A DNA stretch of 49,061 nt from Methanospirillaceae archaeon (GCA_016926505.1 JAFGOM010000093.1:1-49061); one strand, 5' to 3'; counted from the stretch's first letter, positions 8,251 through 17,897 are shown. A program made the numbers and translations. Notes: generated by a model not told the origin, from the sequence alone.

Positions 8251-8994
8251 TTAATGTATCGCATCTGGTATTAGTTCAGGTATGGAGCCTGCATAGGTTC
8301 CGTCCGGGAGGATGACCTCAGCAGTCTCCCTGATTATCGCCCGTGAAATATGGCTGAACGGGTTATCGAGCGTTTTTCTTACGTCATATCCTGCCAGTTC
8401 ATTACAGGAGGGAATAAAGAGAACCCGGGTAGTTCTCTCTGGACAAAATCCGAGGATTACAGGGTCGAGTTCTGCCAAAAGGTAGCAGTCGGTCTTCAGA
8501 GCAATACCAACCTCGTCCCGTAATGCAAGACTTGGATGATGGTGCCCGGCGATGATAAGATGTCCCGCGAGATCAGGACCGGGACGGGTATGTCCGTGCA
8601 TAAACCCGTTTCCAAAAAGGAGTATCCCTGATGATGGGTAGAGTTCATCTGGTTGCAGGAACTGTGCGATTCCCGAATCATGGTTTCCGGGAGTAACACC
8701 AAGCCGGCAGTATTTTCGGATCTGTTCGAATAATACCGGGATTTCGTGATATTCCTGGCGTGACGTACCGGTTATCCGATGCTTGATATCACCGAGGAGG
8801 AGCACAAGATCAGGTTCGGTTTTTTTGATACAGGTTATTATCTTCTCGATCCGTTCTAAACCCCTGCTTTGAATGTGAATTCCGGAAAAAGCGAGATCGG
8901 TCTCGATTCCCATGTGGATATCTGCAAAGACCAGGATACGTTCAGTATTATGCAGAAGAATCCCGGGTCCTTCAGGAAGGAACGAGATAGTCAT
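8251..8994 (-). CDS. calcineurin-like phosphoesterase, RPA-associated type
   Basis: This 247-residue protein has all metal-binding motifs of the calcineurin-like fold: ADIHMG, LLGDIKH, TPGNHD and AGHHHP, so two metals should be bound. The substrate is unknown. It is translated from an ATG that overlaps the stop of the upstream RPA-associated protein gene (8991-8994). The same pairing is known from haloarchaea, where a phosphoesterase is encoded with RPA and an RPA-associated protein. That supports a role in single-stranded DNA metabolism, but no RPA gene is present here. It is probably cytoplasmic, with no signal peptide. Confidence 0.85.
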   Translation of the reverse strand: MTISFLPEGPGILLHNTERILVFADIHMGIETDLAFSGIHIQSRGLERIEKIITCIKKTEPDLVLLLGDIKHRITGTSRQEYHEIPVLFEQIRKYCRLGVTPGNHDSGIAQFLQPDELYPSSGILLFGNGFMHGHTRPGPDLAGHLIIAGHHHPSLALRDEVGIALKTDCYLLAELDPVILGFCPERTTRVLFIPSCNELAGYDVRKTLDNPFSHISRAIIRETAEVILPDGTYAGSIPELIPDAIH

Positions 8995-9785
8995 AAGATC
9001 CTGACATACCCGGCAGCAGGCTGGTAGATCTCATCATCAGCAATAAGTGTGCGGACTGTTGCAAGTACGGTATCTTCCGGTATCATTACCTCCTTTGCAA
9101 GGGTTATCAGATCAGAAACTGCAATTCCCCGTGGTCCGTCATTATCGGTAATGAGCGAGAGCAGTACCTGATAGACATCTGTCGGTTTAATAATCGTGCC
9201 GACCGGTTCAGATTTTGTCTCAGGAATAGGAGATAAAGCAAGTGTTATCATCTCTGTCATCTGCAGTATCTCATCACTGGTAACCCGGTTATCGGCTGGC
9301 ATCTTCCCTGTCCGATCTTTTGAAGGTGATCCTGAATGAATCTGTTCTGATAGCAGGAGGAGACGATGAAGCATGAGGTCTGCAGTCTCGAGTAACCATG
9401 AATCACGGACCCCCTTATCAACCTGCATTATTGCCGTTGCAACAAAACCAGGGAATCTGCCATCGGTATTCTTTTTTAAATCCGGTTCTGCATAGAGGGC
9501 GATGAAGACCGGAGGATTGAGATCCGCAATGGCATCATGAACCTCCTGATCTCCCGGCCGGATAGAGAAGGTAATTCCTCCGGTTGGATCTGCGACCCGT
9601 ATCGCCGTTGCCATCTGGTGGTGCCGGGTAATCTCAGTCAGTGCACCACACCAGTACAGGTTCTCTACAATTGCTCCTGAAGGGCTGTAGTATTCTGGTT
9701 TGTCAGGATCGGGTCGGTGAAAAAAAGAGCTGATATCCTGTATTTCTCGTGCAAATAAGCGTGTGTACGGGATAATGAATCTCAT
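8991..9785 (-). CDS. RPA-associated OB-fold protein (COG3390-like)
   Basis: This 264-residue protein resembles the archaeal RPA-family subunit known as RPA-associated protein. Residues about 30-125 look like an OB-fold (EYYSPSGAIVENLYWCGALTEI, then AIRVADPTGGITF and PVFIALYAEPD). The C-terminal part, from about 175, looks like a winged-helix domain (TDVYQVLLSLITDNDGPRGIAVSDLITLAKE), comparable to RPA32. It would assist single-stranded DNA binding in replication and repair. Its stop overlaps the phosphoesterase start. Upstream is a 230-base region with T-runs and AT-rich elements, so it may have its own promoter. Confidence 0.82.
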   Translation of the reverse strand: MRFIIPYTRLFAREIQDISSFFHRPDPDKPEYYSPSGAIVENLYWCGALTEITRHHQMATAIRVADPTGGITFSIRPGDQEVHDAIADLNPPVFIALYAEPDLKKNTDGRFPGFVATAIMQVDKGVRDSWLLETADLMLHRLLLLSEQIHSGSPSKDRTGKMPADNRVTSDEILQMTEMITLALSPIPETKSEPVGTIIKPTDVYQVLLSLITDNDGPRGIAVSDLITLAKEVMIPEDTVLATVRTLIADDEIYQPAAGYVRIL

Positions 9786-10018
9786 GGGTTATAAAAAGAT
9801 AAAGGCGAGTGTTTCATCATATTCTCCCAGCTCTTCGGTGATATCTTTGTTTTATCCTGCCATCGCCTTTCTTCAAAAAAACAGAGTACGGCTTTTATTA
9901 TGCGAAAGATGATAAAAAACCGGAATTTTTCAACCGATGTATCAGGAACACGAATGCCGGCAAAAAAGAGCCGGATCTCAAAATGATCCCTTTTTCCAAG
10001 CTGTATCATTCCCATCAT
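9782..10018 (-). CDS. doubtful small reading frame between dcd and the RPA-associated gene
   Basis: An open frame of 78 codons starts in an ATGA overlap with the dcd stop and ends in an ATGA overlap with the next start. No domain is recognised. The product is basic and Phe-rich, and its DNA contains a T7 run and a CCGGC/GCCGG hairpin with a T-rich loop, which look more like a terminator and promoter region than a gene. The exact fit at both ends is the only argument for it. Confidence 0.22.
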   Translation of the reverse strand: MMGMIQLGKRDHFEIRLFFAGIRVPDTSVEKFRFFIIFRIIKAVLCFFEERRWQDKTKISPKSWENMMKHSPLSFYNP

Positions 10019-10566
10019 TTTTTATTTGCATAATACCGTGAGAGTGTTGCCTGACGCTGGTGCATGTATTTGGCGTCACCTTTGGTATTGTACGGGCAGG
10101 CAGCCCTCTCGGTAGTATAGAATACAAGTTGCCCTATTGCCATACCTGCATACATCTTCACCGGTCTCTGGTTTACATTGCACATCTCAAGCGTTATGCT
10201 TCCGCAAAAACCAGCATCAATCCATCCCCCGGTCTGATGAAGTTCGACACCGAGCCGTGCAATACTGCTTTTTCCTTCAATACTGGCAACGATATTATCA
10301 GGAAGCCCGATCACCTCAAGTGTCTCTGCAAGCACAAATTTTCCGGGAGGAAGAACAATGCTCTCTGCTTTGAGTTCCTCGGTATTGATACAGACACTCT
10401 CTTTATGGAATGGATCGATGATAGCATCACCCTCCTGGTACCAGACAAAATGGTCTCCAAGACGGATATCCAGAGAGTTTGGCTGGATAAGGTTTGGATC
10501 AAAGGGATCCACACTGATGTATCCCCGATCTATCCGATCATGAATCTGCCAGTCAACAAGGATCAT
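10015..10566 (-). CDS. dcd: dCTP deaminase
   Basis: This is a 183-residue trimeric dCTP deaminase/dUTPase-family protein. Visible motifs are [13 protein letters not shown], the catalytic and substrate region [32 protein letters not shown], and the C-terminal [19 protein letters not shown]. The enzyme converts dCTP to dUTP, or directly to dUMP in bifunctional archaeal forms, supplying dTMP synthesis. ATG at 10566 was chosen over a GTG three codons upstream because it overlaps the stop of the methyltransferase gene as ATGA and gives the normal MILVDWQI start. Confidence 0.96.
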   Translation of the reverse strand: MILVDWQIHDRIDRGYISVDPFDPNLIQPNSLDIRLGDHFVWYQEGDAIIDPFHKESVCINTEELKAESIVLPPGKFVLAETLEVIGLPDNIVASIEGKSSIARLGVELHQTGGWIDAGFCGSITLEMCNVNQRPVKMYAGMAIGQLVFYTTERAACPYNTKGDAKYMHQRQATLSRYYANKK

Positions 10567-11321
10567 TCCATACACCTTTCTGAATCAGTACTGATAAGCT
10601 TATCATCCAATCTCCTGAACTGTTCCAGGTCAGGATTAATGTGCCACTCACTCCTCCTGAGTAATCCGTGCAGGGTAGATGCTTCCCGAACCGTTAATTG
10701 TGATCTGCCGAGCACCCGTCGTATCAGTACCATGGTCATGAGACGTTTATGAATCGGATGATCAATCAGGTCAAGATACTGCTCAATATGATGATACAGA
10801 TGATCCATCTCTTTTCTCGTTGCAACAGGGTATTCTCCCCTGCCCATACCGGCCAGTTCATAACAGATGATACCGACGGCATGGGAGAGATTCAGAATCG
10901 GGTATTCTGACGATGCAGGGACGGTACAGATGATATCGCATTGTTGGACCTCATCATTATTAAGCCCCCAGTTCTCTCGGCCAAAAAGGATCGAGATTGT
11001 TCCATCAAGATCATGGATCATCTCCCGGATCTCACGCGGAACAAAGTACGGCATACGCATGGAATGACAGACTGATTTTGATACCTCTCCGGTTGTAGCG
11101 ATGAGAATATGACCATCTGAGACCAGTTCATCAAATGAGCAGATAGTGGCAGCAGAAAGAATATCACCTGCATGTGATGCCCGTGCATACGCTTCGTTCC
11201 CGATTGGACAGGGATCGATTAAAACCAGATTTTTAAATCCGAAATTTTTCATCACCCGTGCAGTAAACCCGATATTGCCCTCATAGAGGGGTTCAACAAG
11301 GACAATACGGATATCTGGCAT
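10563..11321 (-). CDS. trmJ: tRNA 2'-O-methyltransferase, TrmJ type (SPOUT)
   Basis: This 252-residue protein is a SpoU/TrmH-class knotted methyltransferase. Motif 1 is [23 protein letters not shown] near the N-terminus. Motifs 2 and 3, forming the SAM-binding knot, are [16 protein letters not shown] and [17 protein letters not shown]. The order and the C-terminal helical extension match TrmJ, which methylates the ribose at position 32 of tRNAs. The C-terminal 90 residues are helical and may mediate dimerisation or tRNA binding. It is coupled to dcd by ATGA. The GGGP synthase gene lies 20 bases upstream, so the three could be one transcript. Confidence 0.9.
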   Translation of the reverse strand: MPDIRIVLVEPLYEGNIGFTARVMKNFGFKNLVLIDPCPIGNEAYARASHAGDILSAATICSFDELVSDGHILIATTGEVSKSVCHSMRMPYFVPREIREMIHDLDGTISILFGRENWGLNNDEVQQCDIICTVPASSEYPILNLSHAVGIICYELAGMGRGEYPVATRKEMDHLYHHIEQYLDLIDHPIHKRLMTMVLIRRVLGRSQLTVREASTLHGLLRRSEWHINPDLEQFRRLDDKLISTDSERCME

Positions 11322-11341
11322 AGGATCGTGAGAATAACTCT

Positions 11342-12028
11342 CTACTGGATAGCCCTGACCGTTGCCTTTAAGGTCTCAACACCCTTTTCATAGACTGCAT
11401 TCCCAACAACAATGGTGTCAGCGTATCGTGACATCTCATACGCCTTTTCAGGGGAGTCAATTCCTCCGCCATAATACAGGATACTCCTGCTGATAGACTC
11501 AGATGCCTGTTTTACCACTGCCGGATCTCCATAGGTTCCACTGTACTCGATGTAAATAAGAGGGAAGGAGAAATACTGGTCGGCAACTTCACAATATGCC
11601 ATGACTTCCTTGTTTGAGAGGAAACACTGGGCTCCTGTCACCTTTGCAACCGATGAGTTGGGGTTTAAGACGATGTATGCCTCGGGGATCACCCGGTCCC
11701 AGGAAACTTTCTCCTGCATGACCCATGATTTATGTTTTCCAATGATCCATTCCAGGTTTGATGTATTGAGCACACTTGGGATGAAGAGAAGATCGATACC
11801 CTCGGCAACAACCGCATGAGGACCGGACGGTTCAACTACCAGGGGAAGACCATAGGATGAGACCTGATCCCGTAACATCTGCATATTTTCCCTGGTGATA
11901 TTGAGTGTTCCTGACAACATCAGAGCATCAGTTCCGCTGGTCGCGATCTCAACAATATCAGTGGCATGCAGTACTTTATCGGGATCCAGTTTCGTAACGT
12001 GTGCCCAGTTTTTCCATTTTGTGAACAT
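11342..12028 (-). CDS. geranylgeranylglyceryl phosphate synthase
   Basis: This 228-residue TIM-barrel enzyme joins geranylgeranyl diphosphate to sn-glycerol-1-phosphate, the first committed step of archaeal ether lipids. Visible are the N-terminal WKNWAHVTKLDPDK, EYSGTYGDP at 161-169, the phosphate-binding YYGGGIDSPEKA at 186-196 and VVGNAVYEKG. The length fits group I enzymes. The ATG is preceded by GGAGAT. It stands between topA and trmJ on the same strand, 70 bases after topA, which is a common type of housekeeping arrangement rather than a pathway operon. Confidence 0.95.
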   Translation of the reverse strand: MFTKWKNWAHVTKLDPDKVLHATDIVEIATSGTDALMLSGTLNITRENMQMLRDQVSSYGLPLVVEPSGPHAVVAEGIDLLFIPSVLNTSNLEWIIGKHKSWVMQEKVSWDRVIPEAYIVLNPNSSVAKVTGAQCFLSNKEVMAYCEVADQYFSFPLIYIEYSGTYGDPAVVKQASESISRSILYYGGGIDSPEKAYEMSRYADTIVVGNAVYEKGVETLKATVRAIQ

Positions 12029-12098
12029 GATATCTCCAGGAATCTGTCAGGGTTTCTCTCTTTTCTTGAGTAACATACAACGATTCATACACAGCAGT

Positions 12099-14894
12099 TC
12101 ATAAAAACACTTTTTGCATCGCTAAAACCCGGGTTTCCGGCAATCCTGTAAGCAGTGCAATCTCTTTCGAATCTGCATTCCTTATCGTCTTACTGTTATA
12201 GATGCCGGCACGATAGAGCCGTTCGAGAGTGGCTTGTCCGATCCCGTCTCCGGCAAGAAGTTCTGTTTTCCCTTTTTCAAAGGCAGAATTGGTAACTTTT
12301 TCCGGGACAGGCTGTCCCAGTGCTTTAGCGATCAGGGACAGGTGGCGGTAGACGGTCTCAATCGTGATTCCGGTCATGCTCGCAATATAAGGCATCGGGG
12401 TATTAATAAGGTTTTCCGGAGTAATGAACCCGGCATCCTGATATCTGGTGATACTTACTGCAGGAACTCCATAGGATCGCATCCTCTCTTTTCCGGCGAG
12501 AAGTAACGCAGAGGTATGAACCGCAGTTGCTTCATCCTCGGTCATCCCTGCATCCCGCAGTTGCCTGATCGTTGCATGTGCCAGATCATTGATCTCATTA
12601 AAACCCATCGTATGTAAGGCATTCATTACACGGGCATGACTTCTCCCTTTTTTTGGCGGGATAAGCTTCCTGATAAATTTCTTACAAAGCGATCGCTTTT
12701 TTAAGAGATCCATCACTGTTACCGCTTCTTTGGTTATTTTTTCTGCAAGTATTGCATCAATTCCGGTTTTATCAGCCAGATTATCTCCTTCCATCTTTGA
12801 GAGATCATATACCGAGAATATCCCGCTTCCGGTTATCGTGTTCCATATCTCATCAGTCATTGACGGCATCATGGCGTAGATCTCTTTTTGCTGGGAGAGA
12901 TGATGACAGAACGGACAGCCGATCTCCCAGGGTCTGGCACCCCTGGCAACAAGATTAACAAAAAAAAGACGGTGCACTTCACATACGTTTTTTGTCCGTA
13001 CTGCAAATCCCCACATACTGCCGGGCAGGCCGATGTTGAAGGTACAATCCGGATAGGCTGTGCAACCGATAAACTGAGTCTGCCCTCGTATATGATGGAT
13101 CCGTAAATCATTTCCACAGGCAGGACAGGGACCAATCGTATACTCTTCATTGGTCTGTTCCATGATCTCCCTGCCGATCTGTTCACCGTTTAACTCCAGA
13201 GCATCAAAGACACGGTGCAGCATTTTCTGTGAATCAGAGACGACCTCATCTTTTGTTATCTTCCGGTCACGGATGTTGCCCATCTCCTCTTCGAGAGCAC
13301 GTGTCATATCCGGATTTATAATGGCATCAGCATGGGATTTTAAGGATTCAGATACCGCTCTTCCGACAAGGGTGGGACGGAGTGGTGTTCCTTCGATGTA
13401 TTTCCGTGAAATGAGCTTTTGAATCACTTCATGCCTGGTACTCTTCGTTCCAAGGCCCAGCTCTTCCATCTGCTGGATAAGCTTACTCTGTGAATACCGG
13501 GCAGGAGGTAATGTCTCTTTCTCCAGAAGGTCTTTCGATCTGATAGGAAGGATCTCTCCTTTGGATACCGGGGGCAGCAGGTTATCTTTTGCTTCACTGT
13601 ACGGATATACCGTTCTCCATCCCGGCTCCTGCAGGCGGCTTCCTGTTGATGTATAGGGCTCTTTCCCGGCAGCAAGTGAGATCTTTACCGTCAGCCACAA
13701 CGCATCAGGGGAAAGGGTTGCAAGGAACCTTCTGACGATAAGTTCATACACCTTCCAGTTCTCTCCAAGCTGATCCGGTGTTGCCCTCCCGGTCGGGTGG
13801 ATGGGCGGGTGATCGGTTGAAGATTTCTTTCCCCTTGTCGGGCTCTCCCGCTTATTTTTTCTGACCCACGCAATTTCCTCGTCAAAAGACCCTCCCGAGA
13901 TATCGGTTAAAATTGCGTTAATAGAAAGAGATGGCGGATAGATGGTATTATCGGTCCTGGGATAGGAGATAAAACCGTTCATATAGAGTTCTTCGGCGAT
14001 TCGCATGGCATTTGCAGCTGAAAGTCCGAATCGACCTGCTGCAACGATAAACCCGGTAGTATCAAACGGAGTTGGTGCCAGGTCACGTCTGACCCCTTCT
14101 TTTGTCTCTAAAACGGTCAGAGGCTCTTTTGTTGCCTGGTATGCAGTTTCTGCCTCGCTTTTATCCCGGAATTTTCCATGAACATGTCTGGCAGAAAAGG
14201 GTGTATCATTTTTCTCAGTGGATACGGTCAGCTCCCAGTATGGTTCAGGGACAAAAGCCTCGATCTCATGTTCACGATCCACGATCATGGCAAGTGTCGG
14301 GCTCTGTACCCTGCCGACAGATAATATGTTATTTCCACCCCGTTTTGCTGCAAGACTGATAAAACGGGTAAGAGAAGCTCCCCACATGAGATCAATAATC
14401 TGCCGTGTCTCTCCTGCAGATGCAAGGTCAAAATCAATCCCGGTTGTGTGAGAAAATGCATCTTCAATCTCTTTTTTGGTTATCGCTGAGAATCGTGCCC
14501 GGTCAACCGGTACCGCTGCATGAGCAGACCTTACAATCTCATATGCTTCCTTTCCTATCAGTTCTCCCTCTGTATCAAAATCAGTAGCGATAGTGACACG
14601 ATTTGCCTTTTTAGAGAGTTTTTTGACAAGATTTACGATCCCTGGTTCTGTCGGCTTTTTCTGGGTTTTCGCATCGATGAGAGACCGGGGAGGGTAGGTC
14701 TCGGAACGCCAGTTGGAATATCCGGGAACAAAATCAACCTCAACGACATGACCACGCAGACCCATCACGGTGGTCTCAGAAAACTGGTAGACAGTTGTTT
14801 TTCCCTCGCGCTTCTGGGAAACTTTCCCGTTTCCCGCAAGAATCTGTGCAATTCTTGCGGCAGCGATATTCTTCTCGGCAATAATAAGATGCAT
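12099..14894 (-). CDS. topA: DNA topoisomerase I (type IA) with long C-terminal extension
   Basis: This 931-residue protein relaxes negative supercoils. The TOPRIM domain includes LIIAEKNIAAA and TDFDTEGE (D105 to E111). The catalytic tyrosine is Y311 in FISYPRTDN. A C4 zinc ribbon follows near 590-625 (CPACGNDL, then GCTAYPDC), and a second Cys-containing segment near 640-665 (CEVH, then CPFC). From about residue 680 to the end there are several helix-hairpin-helix-like stretches, such as GFNEINDLAHATIRQLRDAG and GIGQATLERLYRAGIYNSK. This extension of about 250 residues is longer than in most archaeal TopA proteins of 650-800 residues. The stop is 6 bases from the gatB-side gene's neighbour, so readthrough from gatB is likely. 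Confidence 0.95.
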   Translation of the reverse strand: MHLIIAEKNIAAARIAQILAGNGKVSQKREGKTTVYQFSETTVMGLRGHVVEVDFVPGYSNWRSETYPPRSLIDAKTQKKPTEPGIVNLVKKLSKKANRVTIATDFDTEGELIGKEAYEIVRSAHAAVPVDRARFSAITKKEIEDAFSHTTGIDFDLASAGETRQIIDLMWGASLTRFISLAAKRGGNNILSVGRVQSPTLAMIVDREHEIEAFVPEPYWELTVSTEKNDTPFSARHVHGKFRDKSEAETAYQATKEPLTVLETKEGVRRDLAPTPFDTTGFIVAAGRFGLSAANAMRIAEELYMNGFISYPRTDNTIYPPSLSINAILTDISGGSFDEEIAWVRKNKRESPTRGKKSSTDHPPIHPTGRATPDQLGENWKVYELIVRRFLATLSPDALWLTVKISLAAGKEPYTSTGSRLQEPGWRTVYPYSEAKDNLLPPVSKGEILPIRSKDLLEKETLPPARYSQSKLIQQMEELGLGTKSTRHEVIQKLISRKYIEGTPLRPTLVGRAVSESLKSHADAIINPDMTRALEEEMGNIRDRKITKDEVVSDSQKMLHRVFDALELNGEQIGREIMEQTNEEYTIGPCPACGNDLRIHHIRGQTQFIGCTAYPDCTFNIGLPGSMWGFAVRTKNVCEVHRLFFVNLVARGARPWEIGCPFCHHLSQQKEIYAMMPSMTDEIWNTITGSGIFSVYDLSKMEGDNLADKTGIDAILAEKITKEAVTVMDLLKKRSLCKKFIRKLIPPKKGRSHARVMNALHTMGFNEINDLAHATIRQLRDAGMTEDEATAVHTSALLLAGKERMRSYGVPAVSITRYQDAGFITPENLINTPMPYIASMTGITIETVYRHLSLIAKALGQPVPEKVTNSAFEKGKTELLAGDGIGQATLERLYRAGIYNSKTIRNADSKEIALLTGLPETRVLAMQKVFL

Positions 14895-14900
14895 GGGTGA

Positions 14901-16322
14901 TTATTCCTCTTTTGTAAGCCTGCTAACTAATAAGGTGTTTAACTGGGCAGGATCTGCACGTCCCCTGCTCTTTTTCATGACCTGTCCGACGAGATAATTC
15001 AGTGCTTCTTTCTTTCCATCGTAATAATCCTTTACCGCCTGCGGATTTTCTTTAATAACATCCCCGATCATCCCTGCAATCTCGTCACCTCCTGTCTTTG
15101 CAAGGCCGAGACGGGCAATAATTGCTGTTGGTGTCTCTATTGGTTTTCCTTCTGCTATCTGATCCAGCATCGCCCGAAGGATCTCAACACCACTCTTATC
15201 GGTAATTGCCTCTGTTGCAAGGTGATTAAGCAGGTCAGTGAAGTGGGATGGCGGTACCGAATCAATTGACATATCACGGTAATTCAGTTCACCGAGGAGG
15301 TAATCGGCAATCCATGTTGAGGCAAGGGCCGGGTTATTGCCTGCGACACTCTCAAAGAAGTCGGCTGTTTTCTTGGATCCGGTCAGGGTTTTTGCGTGTT
15401 CTGTGAAACATCCGTACCTGGTTTTAAACCGTTCCCGCCGTGCATCCGGCAGTTCGGGCAGTATGATTGTATCGACCCAGGATTTGACCTGCAGGGGAAG
15501 CAGATCGGGCTCGGGAAAGTACCGGTAATCATTCTCTTCTTCTTTCGATCGGGACGAGGTTGTAACTCCGCGACTCTCCAGGAAGTGCCGTGTTTCCCGT
15601 TCAACAGTAAGGCCCCTTCTGATAACGTTCTTCTGTCGGGTCACCTCAAAGAGCAGGGCTTTCTCAACCCCTTTATAACTCGAGATGTTTTTTATCTCAA
15701 CGCGGTTACTGCCCTTTATCGAGATGTTGGCATCGACCCTGAGTGATCCCTCTGCCTCACTGTCAAATACATTCAGGTACTCAAGGGTGGCTCTCATCTT
15801 GTTGAGAAGACGTCGTGCCTCTTTTGGTGATCTCAGATCCGGTTCGGTAACGATCTCGATAAGAGGTATTCCGGCCCGGTTATAATCAACCAGAGTATAT
15901 CTTCCCCGTTCCTGTGAACCCATATGAACCGATCTTCCCGGATCCTCCTCGAGATGAATTCGTGTTATCCTGATCTTTTTCTCTCCGTTATCGCCTTCGA
16001 TTAAGATATGCCCGTTCTCTGCCAGTGGTTTGTCGTACTGGGTTATCTGGTAAGCCTTGTTCAAATCAGGGTAAAAGTAGTTTTTCCGTGAAAATTCGCA
16101 CTCTGAGAGAACCTCGCAATGCAGTGCCTTTGCAACCATGAGGGCATATTCTACCGCTTTCTTATTGAGCATCGGCATGGATCCCGGCAACCCGAGGCAG
16201 ACCGGGCAGGTATGCGTGTTCGGTGCATCGCTCCGAAAATCGGTATCACACCCGCAGAAGAGTTTTGATGCAGTGTGTAACTGGCAGTGTATCTCAAGTC
16301 CGATAATTATCTCATCTGCCAT
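14901..16322 (-). CDS. gatB: Asp/Glu-tRNA amidotransferase subunit B
   Basis: This 473-residue protein is GatB of normal length. The N-terminal cradle domain carries IIGLEIHCQLHTASKLFCGC and CPVCLGLPGSMPMLNKKAVE, and EIVTEPDLRSPKEA is the kinase-active region. The C-terminal YqeY-like domain ends in MKKSRGRADPAQLNTLL. Cys residues in CGCDTDF and CPVC probably bind zinc. With GatA and GatC it converts Asp-tRNA(Asn), and possibly Glu-tRNA(Gln), to the amidated form; archaea normally use GatDE for Gln, so Asn is the likely product. Its start overlaps the gatA end by 11 bases. Confidence 0.97.
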   Translation of the reverse strand: MADEIIIGLEIHCQLHTASKLFCGCDTDFRSDAPNTHTCPVCLGLPGSMPMLNKKAVEYALMVAKALHCEVLSECEFSRKNYFYPDLNKAYQITQYDKPLAENGHILIEGDNGEKKIRITRIHLEEDPGRSVHMGSQERGRYTLVDYNRAGIPLIEIVTEPDLRSPKEARRLLNKMRATLEYLNVFDSEAEGSLRVDANISIKGSNRVEIKNISSYKGVEKALLFEVTRQKNVIRRGLTVERETRHFLESRGVTTSSRSKEEENDYRYFPEPDLLPLQVKSWVDTIILPELPDARRERFKTRYGCFTEHAKTLTGSKKTADFFESVAGNNPALASTWIADYLLGELNYRDMSIDSVPPSHFTDLLNHLATEAITDKSGVEILRAMLDQIAEGKPIETPTAIIARLGLAKTGGDEIAGMIGDVIKENPQAVKDYYDGKKEALNYLVGQVMKKSRGRADPAQLNTLLVSRLTKEE

Positions 16323-17625
16323 GTTTCATCTCCTGTTCAAAGGCATATGCAGCATCGATAATGGCCTCCTCATGAAAGTTACTCCCCATGATCTGAAAGC
16401 CGACCGGCATCTTTTCGATCATTCCACAGGGAACGGATATTGCAGGGACTCCTGCAAGGTTTGCAGGAACGGTGAGGATATCTGCAAGATACATCTGGAG
16501 CGGGTCTTTTGTCTTTTCTCCCAGACGGTACGCAATGGTTGGCATCGTCGGACCGGCGATAATATCTACCTGAGTGAGAATTCTCCTGAAGTCCTCCCGT
16601 ACCATCCGTCGTGCAGCCTGTGCTTTCTGGTAATATCTGCCATAGTAGCCTTCCGAGAGCGCAAACGTTCCGAGCATTATCCGGCGTCTGACCTCTTTTC
16701 CGAAGTGATCATGCCGGTAGTCAGAGAAGGCATCGTGCCAGCGTTTTTTCGTGTTAACGGCAGGACCATAGCGTATTCCATCGAACCTTGCAAGGTTGGA
16801 ACTTGCTTCACTCGTGCAGATAACATAGTATGCCGCAAGGGAGTACTGCATGGACGGCATCCGGCAGGGGATGAGTTCTGCTCCCATGGATGAACAGATA
16901 TCAAGTGCACCGGTAACGGTTTCCCTGACTGCCGGATCAACTCCCTCTCCAAAATACTCGTCAGGAATACCGATCTTAAGCCCATCCATAACGTCAGAAT
17001 CAGGTTCATGGTTGTAGGGCCTGTCTGCGGATGTTGCATCCCTGGGATCATGGCCGGCAATAACAGAAAAGATCCGGGAAACACCGGAAACATCCCTGGC
17101 CATCGGCCCTATTTGTTCAAGAGAATTGGCATATGCAATCAGACCAAACCGGGAGACACGTCCGTAACTTGGCTTTAATCCAACGATCCCGCAGAATGAG
17201 GCAGGACAGCGGATGGAACCCCCGGTATCTGACCCAAGAGCATACGGAACCATTCCGGCTGCCACGGCAGCGGCTGATCCTCCTGAGGATCCCCCGGGAA
17301 CCCGGCTGCTATCGTTCGGGTTTGTGGTGGGTCCGAATGCACTTGATTCTGTTGTTGTACCCATCCCGAACTCGTCCATGTTTGTCTTTCCCACGATTGC
17401 AGCACCTGCACGTCTGAGGAGGGTTATGACATGGGCATCGTAGGGAGGAATATATCCCCGTAATATTGCAGAACCACAGGTCGTCTCGATACCGGAGGTA
17501 GATATATTGTCTTTTATTGCTACCGGGACCCCTGATAAGGGACCCTCTGTATATTCTGGATCCCGAACCGTTGTGATAAAGGCATGATAGGGGTCTTCCG
17601 GATGGAATGTCATGCTTCCCATCAC
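16312..17625 (-). CDS. gatA: Asp/Glu-tRNA amidotransferase subunit A
   Basis: This 437-residue protein is an amidase-signature enzyme that releases ammonia from glutamine or asparagine. The catalytic triad can be placed as K38 (VAIKDN), S113 (PGGSSGGSA) and S137 (TGGSIRCPA), with the same spacings as in characterised GatA. The N-terminus is about 40 residues shorter than in bacterial GatA, but the start is fixed by an ATGA overlap with gatC. The order gatC-gatA-gatB fits one operon. Confidence 0.97.
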   Translation of the reverse strand: MMGSMTFHPEDPYHAFITTVRDPEYTEGPLSGVPVAIKDNISTSGIETTCGSAILRGYIPPYDAHVITLLRRAGAAIVGKTNMDEFGMGTTTESSAFGPTTNPNDSSRVPGGSSGGSAAAVAAGMVPYALGSDTGGSIRCPASFCGIVGLKPSYGRVSRFGLIAYANSLEQIGPMARDVSGVSRIFSVIAGHDPRDATSADRPYNHEPDSDVMDGLKIGIPDEYFGEGVDPAVRETVTGALDICSSMGAELIPCRMPSMQYSLAAYYVICTSEASSNLARFDGIRYGPAVNTKKRWHDAFSDYRHDHFGKEVRRRIMLGTFALSEGYYGRYYQKAQAARRMVREDFRRILTQVDIIAGPTMPTIAYRLGEKTKDPLQMYLADILTVPANLAGVPAISVPCGMIEKMPVGFQIMGSNFHEEAIIDAAYAFEQEMKHGR

Positions 17626-17891
17626 ATCACCCGGGGGGCCTTTATGTATCCCTCTTCTGTCTCCCCTGCATTGCGGAGGGCATCTTCCGAAGGAAGTGAC
17701 GGGGTAATACTATCTTCCCGAAGAATGGTGTGGAGATCCCCGGCATGGGTTCGTTCTTCTGGTAATTCCTCAAGAACAGCAAAGTAGTCAAGAATCCGGG
17801 TAAACTGATCTGAGAATTCCTTGAGCTCTGATTCATCAATTCCGACGTCAGCCAGCTTTCCGACATGCATGACGTCTTTTTCGGTAACCAT
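17622..17891 (-). CDS. gatC: Asp/Glu-tRNA amidotransferase subunit C
   Basis: This 89-residue protein is GatC. It shows the family start VTEKDVMHVGKLADVGIDESELKEFSDQFTRILDYFAVLEEL and the extended C-terminal part ILREDSITPSLPSEDALRNA that wraps around GatA and GatB. It stabilises the complex. AAGGAGG lies about 9 bases before the ATG, inside the last codons of the upstream asparagine-synthase-like gene, so that gene and gatCAB are probably co-transcribed. Confidence 0.95.
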   Translation of the reverse strand: MVTEKDVMHVGKLADVGIDESELKEFSDQFTRILDYFAVLEELPEERTHAGDLHTILREDSITPSLPSEDALRNAGETEEGYIKAPRVM

Positions 17892-17897
17892 TGGTGT

